The notes below the pieces were generated by a model, which saw nothing but the letters and a program-made list of their open reading frames with translations, searched no databases and had not been told where the DNA came from. A DNA stretch of 27,309 bases from CBDUQI01 sp965369325 (GTDB lineage: Bacteria; Pseudomonadota; Gammaproteobacteria; Steroidobacterales; JBCBZW01). This document shows positions 25,901-27,309 of this stretch, piece by piece. The stretch lies in contig CBDUQI010000063.1 of assembly GCA_965369325.1 (NCBI GenBank), positions 1 to 27,309 on the forward strand. Direction: 5' to 3'. Position 1 is the first letter of the stretch; each line of letters opens with the position of its first letter. Both the position numbers and the translations under genes were made by a program.

Positions 25901-26372
25901 CCCCACCGGTGATGTTTGGCTCATTGGGAATCAGCGTAGTGTGCGTGCGGTAATCCGGCTCCGCATAGGCCACCGCAGGATGGGCATTCAACCGCTCCAG
26001 CAACTGTTCGCTCATCCCGCTGCCGGGCACCCGCAGGCGTCGCAAACCCGGTACGAAATCCAGATAGCGCTCGTGTGAAACACCCAGCGCTGCCAGCGCA
26101 TCTTCGCTGGCACGCGCTTGCACAAACCGCACCAGTACGTAGTCTGGGTGATGGTCTTGCGCCAGCATCTGTGCAAATGAAGGCGCCCGTACGACCCCCA
26201 CCGGAGCGAGCGCGCGCGCGGCCACCCGTTGATGGCTGGCCTCAACGTAAGCGCGGTATTTCTCGTAGCCATCGCTGTCTTTGCCGGTCTGGGCAACGCC
26301 GGTGCCGGCGCATAGCAGCAGACTGACCCCTGCCGCCGCGGCGCGCGCGATGTGAATGCTGGTGAACTTCAT
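22935..26372 (-). CDS. Exported S8 (subtilisin-like) protease with TSP3, cassette and Calx-beta domains
   Basis: 1145 residues. The signal peptide ends near residue 27 (TGVA|QT), followed by an I9-like propeptide (PDYVLVRF...HPAVAYAEPDY). The peptidase domain (~178-440) has the full triad: Asp186 (VFDTGVQ), His235 (THGTPVSG) and Ser394 (SGTSQATP). The segment AAGNESN supplies the oxyanion-hole Asn. TSP3 repeats (~450-610), cassette copy D (615-919) and two Calx-beta domains (~921-1145; each ends near IVDDD or IFDND) follow. AGAGG lies 7 bases before the ATG. No C-terminal membrane anchor is visible, so it is probably released or surface-bound through the Ca-dependent modules. The giant protein gene lies 164 bases downstream on the same strand; cotranscription is possible but unproven. 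Confidence 0.93.
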   Translation of the reverse strand: MKFTSIHIARAAAAGVSLLLCAGTGVAQTGKDSDGYEKYRAYVEASHQRVAARALAPVGVVRAPSFAQMLAQDHHPDYVLVRFVQARASEDALAALGVSHERYLDFVPGLRRLRVPGSGMSEQLLERLNAHPAVAYAEPDYRTHTTLIPNEPNITGGEWWLNQIRAFAAWDVATDATAIGPVSVFDTGVQANHPDLATNMWVNPDEIPGNGVDDDSNGFVDDINGIQALVTSITHGTPVSGTICGQGNNGTGYVGSAWDCQIMDVESVEGFDNTVAAVLIGFDYAISEGSRLSNHSWRVFDFSQALADGVSQAEAAGHLLICAAGNESNNIDVALQNYPARLPNNNVITIAASTQNESRISYSSYGQVSVDLAAPTEFITATDGSGYAGFSGTSQATPVVTGAVALAWSQAPQWDYLQMRQHLLDNVRPSSLWTGLTTTGGLLDMQAMMENLVVDTDGDGILDDVDPDDDNDGVLDINDDFPTDANETTDTDGDGIGNNADNDDDNDGVADAEDAFLLDDSEQFDSDGDGTGDNADPDDDNDGTPDTLDACPLDPTDTVDTDGDGVCDSSDAFPTDPGETTDTDGDGVGDNADQDADNDGLPNDVEGEQSSVVYSDDFETAQGWVTNPDGADGATTGFWSVGDPDDTFSDQTGAVIQLGTTTSGANALVTDPAGPDLGCCDIDTGVTSVRSPAFVLPANLLAAGLSLNYNFAHTLNADVTDFFRITVEGSQTGSLVVLDLPGVAGVERPGAWAAFNADLSGFAGQTVTLLIEAADGVNPSLIEAAVDDVLVIASTPGDSDGDGVDNMFDLDSDNDSLADVIEAGLIDSDGDFLVDDVNDQASVSNPPDSDGDTIADYLDLESANAANDGTAFDIAGGDAAAFDTNADGMLGGADQNGGTDADGDGIDDLIDGDPTQPGSGSGPILMSIGDVQVDESAGAVDIEVSLSRAGSEVITVVAFTQPNGDATPGSDFTGASDQLVFAPGETVQVLSASIVDDTVEEADETFGAMLLAPIGAEVVDGSAVITIVDDDTGGGALPMLFIGEAGASEVSGAVTVTVSMSEVSASDVTVLVVPRPGSAQPGSDYVSLAQPVTIPAGALQGTATIPIVDDAIAEPLERFRAVLANPVGADIADNLAVVTIFDNDS
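23616..24530 (-). repeat. Cassette copy D inside the S8 protease gene
   Basis: A 305-codon unit from SDDFETAQGW to GDPTQPGS, co-linear in length with copy C. It contains GCCDIDTGVTSVRSP, LIEAAVDDVLV, LADVIEAGLIDSDGDF and YLDLESANAANDGTAFDI. Here the terminal serine continues into GSGP and then the first Calx-beta domain, whereas in copy C the reading frame stops at that point. Confidence 0.85.
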
Positions 26373-26487
26373 GGTTATGCCTCTTTTTGAGTTCAGTTCT
26401 CAGTGCCCGCCACGTGAATACGCTGCGGGCGATCGCACTACGAGTAGCGAAATGGGTAGGGATAGTGACCTCACAGCAGATAGCCGA

Positions 26488-26572
26488 CGGCCCGGCCGGG
26501 CCGATACGCATGCTGTGCGTAGATGAAAGATGTGCCCACATTCAGCTTTCGTTCGTTTTGCGGAACGCTGAA
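26488..26572. promoter_or_regulatory. Cluster of three dyad symmetries in the leader region of the S8 protease gene
   Basis: The gene-free stretch 26373-26863 (491 bases) contains, close together, a perfect 16-base palindrome CGGCCCGGCCGGGCCG (26488-26503), a 6-bp dyad TACGCA/TGCGTA with a 5-base loop (26505-26521), and a bulged ~10-bp hairpin in which TTCAG and CGTTC pair with GAACG and CTGAA (26541-26572). GTGCCC at 26532 and GGGCAC at 26582 could extend the last one. No T-run marks a terminator. Possible roles are operator sites, a structured 5' leader or a short non-coding repeat element. No coding region in the stretch is supported. Confidence 0.4.
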
Positions 26573-26762
26573 CATCTTTGAGGGCACCTGGTCCCGGGGT
26601 TGCCGGTACGCGAAACAATCGCACCTGTCCCCAGTGGTTATCCGGCGCCCAGAGCGCAGCTGCTCCGAGATTATTATTGCCCTGCCAGACCGGTGTGGTT
26701 GTGTCTGGCTGGGTGTGACGATTCGTTCGGCGTTCAGCAGCGTCCTGTCGTCGAACGGCGAC

Positions 26763-26768
26763 AGTATA
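26763..26768 (-). promoter_or_regulatory. Weak candidate -10 element for the S8 protease
   Basis: TATACT on the - strand, about 390 bases before the protease ATG, with no good -35 at 17 bases. If real, the transcript would have a long leader that includes the dyad cluster. An 8-bp hairpin (26745-26764, loop GAAC) overlaps its downstream edge. Confidence 0.2.
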
Positions 26769-26863
26769 GCATCGCAAGCCTATGTTAACAGCCCGGTCGG
26801 GTAGCGCCCGGACGACTGCGGGCGCAGACGCGACCGCAGCCAGTCACGAGCGCGCTCGCATTG

Positions 26864-26959
26864 TTAGTTGCTCGCCGCAATCGATAGGCCATCAATGCCT
26901 GCCTCCACCAACGATGGATCACCCGTATCCGCCGCCTCCACCAGCACGCAAACAAGTGA
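26864..26959 (-). pseudogene. Orphan fragment of the cassette jelly-roll end (relic)
   Basis: On the - strand the bases read LVCVLVEAAD followed by TGDPSLVEAGIDGLSIAASN and a TAA stop at 26864-26866. This matches the end of the jelly-roll half of the cassettes (for example LVEATDSASNGSLIEAGVDD in copy A and LIEAADGVNPSLIEAAVDD in copy D). Upstream of LVCV the similarity stops and the frame is closed by TAG at 27050-27052, so no full domain or signal peptide is present. It is best explained as the 3' remnant of a third cassette-bearing gene, truncated by deletion or rearrangement. A very short functional peptide is unlikely. Confidence 0.65.
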
Positions 26960-27210
26960 GTGCTCCCGTTTGTTTTTCATCACTGCTGGAAGCATCAGAT
27001 GCATCACGTGCGCGCGGGCCCCACCGGCCCACGTGTATTGGGGTTGTGGCTATAGTTGGAGGTGACGACGGAATCGCTGCGGTGCATGAGGTACTCCGCA
27101 GCAAGTGTTACGAATTCGCCAACCCGGGTGACTCATTGGTGCCAGCGGCGACGGTCAATATTCATTAATGACGCGGCGCACAACTTATTGCCTGCGGTGT
27201 GGAGTATCGT

Positions 27211-27227
27211 CGGACGCATCGCGTCCG
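27211..27227. terminator. Hairpin just downstream of the - strand gene at the right edge
   Basis: CGGACGC, loop ATC, GCGTCCG: a 7-bp perfect stem 3 bases after the stop codon of the partial gene ending at 27230. No T-run follows in the - direction, so its terminator role is tentative. Confidence 0.4.
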
Positions 27228-27229
27228 CA

Positions 27230-27309
27230 CTATTTCATTTTGGACGCCCAGATGGCCAGTTTGTGTTTCATGGATTTTAGCGACACCTGATCTTCCGGCA
27301 ACGGCTGGA
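27230..27309 (-). CDS. C-terminal end of an unrecognised protein (partial)
   Basis: An open frame enters from the right edge and ends at TAG 27230-27232, giving the last ~25 residues QPLPEDQVSLKSMKHKLAIWASKMK. The composition is basic and amphipathic, like a normal protein end, and a hairpin follows the stop. It is too short to assign a family. An alternative is a chance open frame: about 26 codons without a stop is not strong evidence alone. Confidence 0.4.
   Translation of the reverse strand, partial: QPLPEDQVSLKSMKHKLAIWASKMK

Noticed and set aside
26523..26804. A 93-codon + strand open frame upstream of the S8 protease
   Set aside because: No recognisable domain, no convincing ribosome site, and it runs through the dyad cluster. 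I treat it as non-coding.
26782..27168. A 128-codon + strand open frame over the intergenic region
   Set aside because: It is antisense to the cassette relic, has a proline-run segment and no ribosome site. Only the short glycine motif at its end was kept as a weak finding.

Overview
The window looks like chromosomal DNA of a free-living, probably marine, gammaproteobacterium. The evidence is indirect: GC-rich sequence, E. coli-like Kbl, Tdh, SstT and Hsp15 proteins of near-identical length, a proteobacterial PutA, an HDOD protein, and large secreted proteins with type-3 thrombospondin, FG-GAP and Calx-beta modules. No rRNA, tRNA, CRISPR array, transposase or integrase was seen.

Region 1 (1-5418, + strand) is one tightly packed iron-sulfur assembly operon: the 3' end of sufB, then sufC, sufD, sufS, sufU, sufT and a SixA-type histidine phosphatase. 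From sufC to sufU the junctions are 1-4 base stop/start overlaps, so translation is probably coupled. Region 2 (5659-6483) is an exported trypsin-like serine protease. Region 3 (6500-12485) is amino-acid catabolism: putA (proline to glutamate) behind hslR (Hsp15) on the - strand, and, divergently, kbl-tdh (threonine to glycine plus acetyl-CoA). Region 4 (12513-16677) holds an HDOD signalling protein (-), then an M48 lipoprotein protease with TPRs and the sodium/serine symporter sstT (both +).

Region 5 (16708-26372, - strand) is the distinctive part. It has two very large exported proteins: a complete-looking S8 subtilisin-like protease (1145 residues) and, downstream, a 2020-residue multidomain protein. 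The latter has a seven-repeat FG-GAP (integrin-alpha-like) propeller, a probable beta/gamma-crystallin-like domain, two Ig-like domains, calcium-binding thrombospondin type-3 (TSP3) repeats and three copies of a ~300-residue cassette. A fourth copy of the same cassette lies in the protease. Copies C and D are both exactly 305 residues and end with the same residues, after which one gene stops and the other runs on into two Calx-beta domains. A short fifth fragment, with its own stop codon, lies at 26864-26959 outside any intact gene. I read this as a locus of calcium-dependent secreted proteins expanding by cassette duplication. A functional link between protease and giant protein is inference.

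The right end (26373-27309) is nearly gene-free: a cluster of dyad symmetries upstream of the protease, the cassette relic, and the last ~26 codons of a - strand gene that runs off the window. Taken together, secreted and envelope proteases, a serine importer and threonine/proline degradation suggest a cell that lives partly on protein and amino acids.
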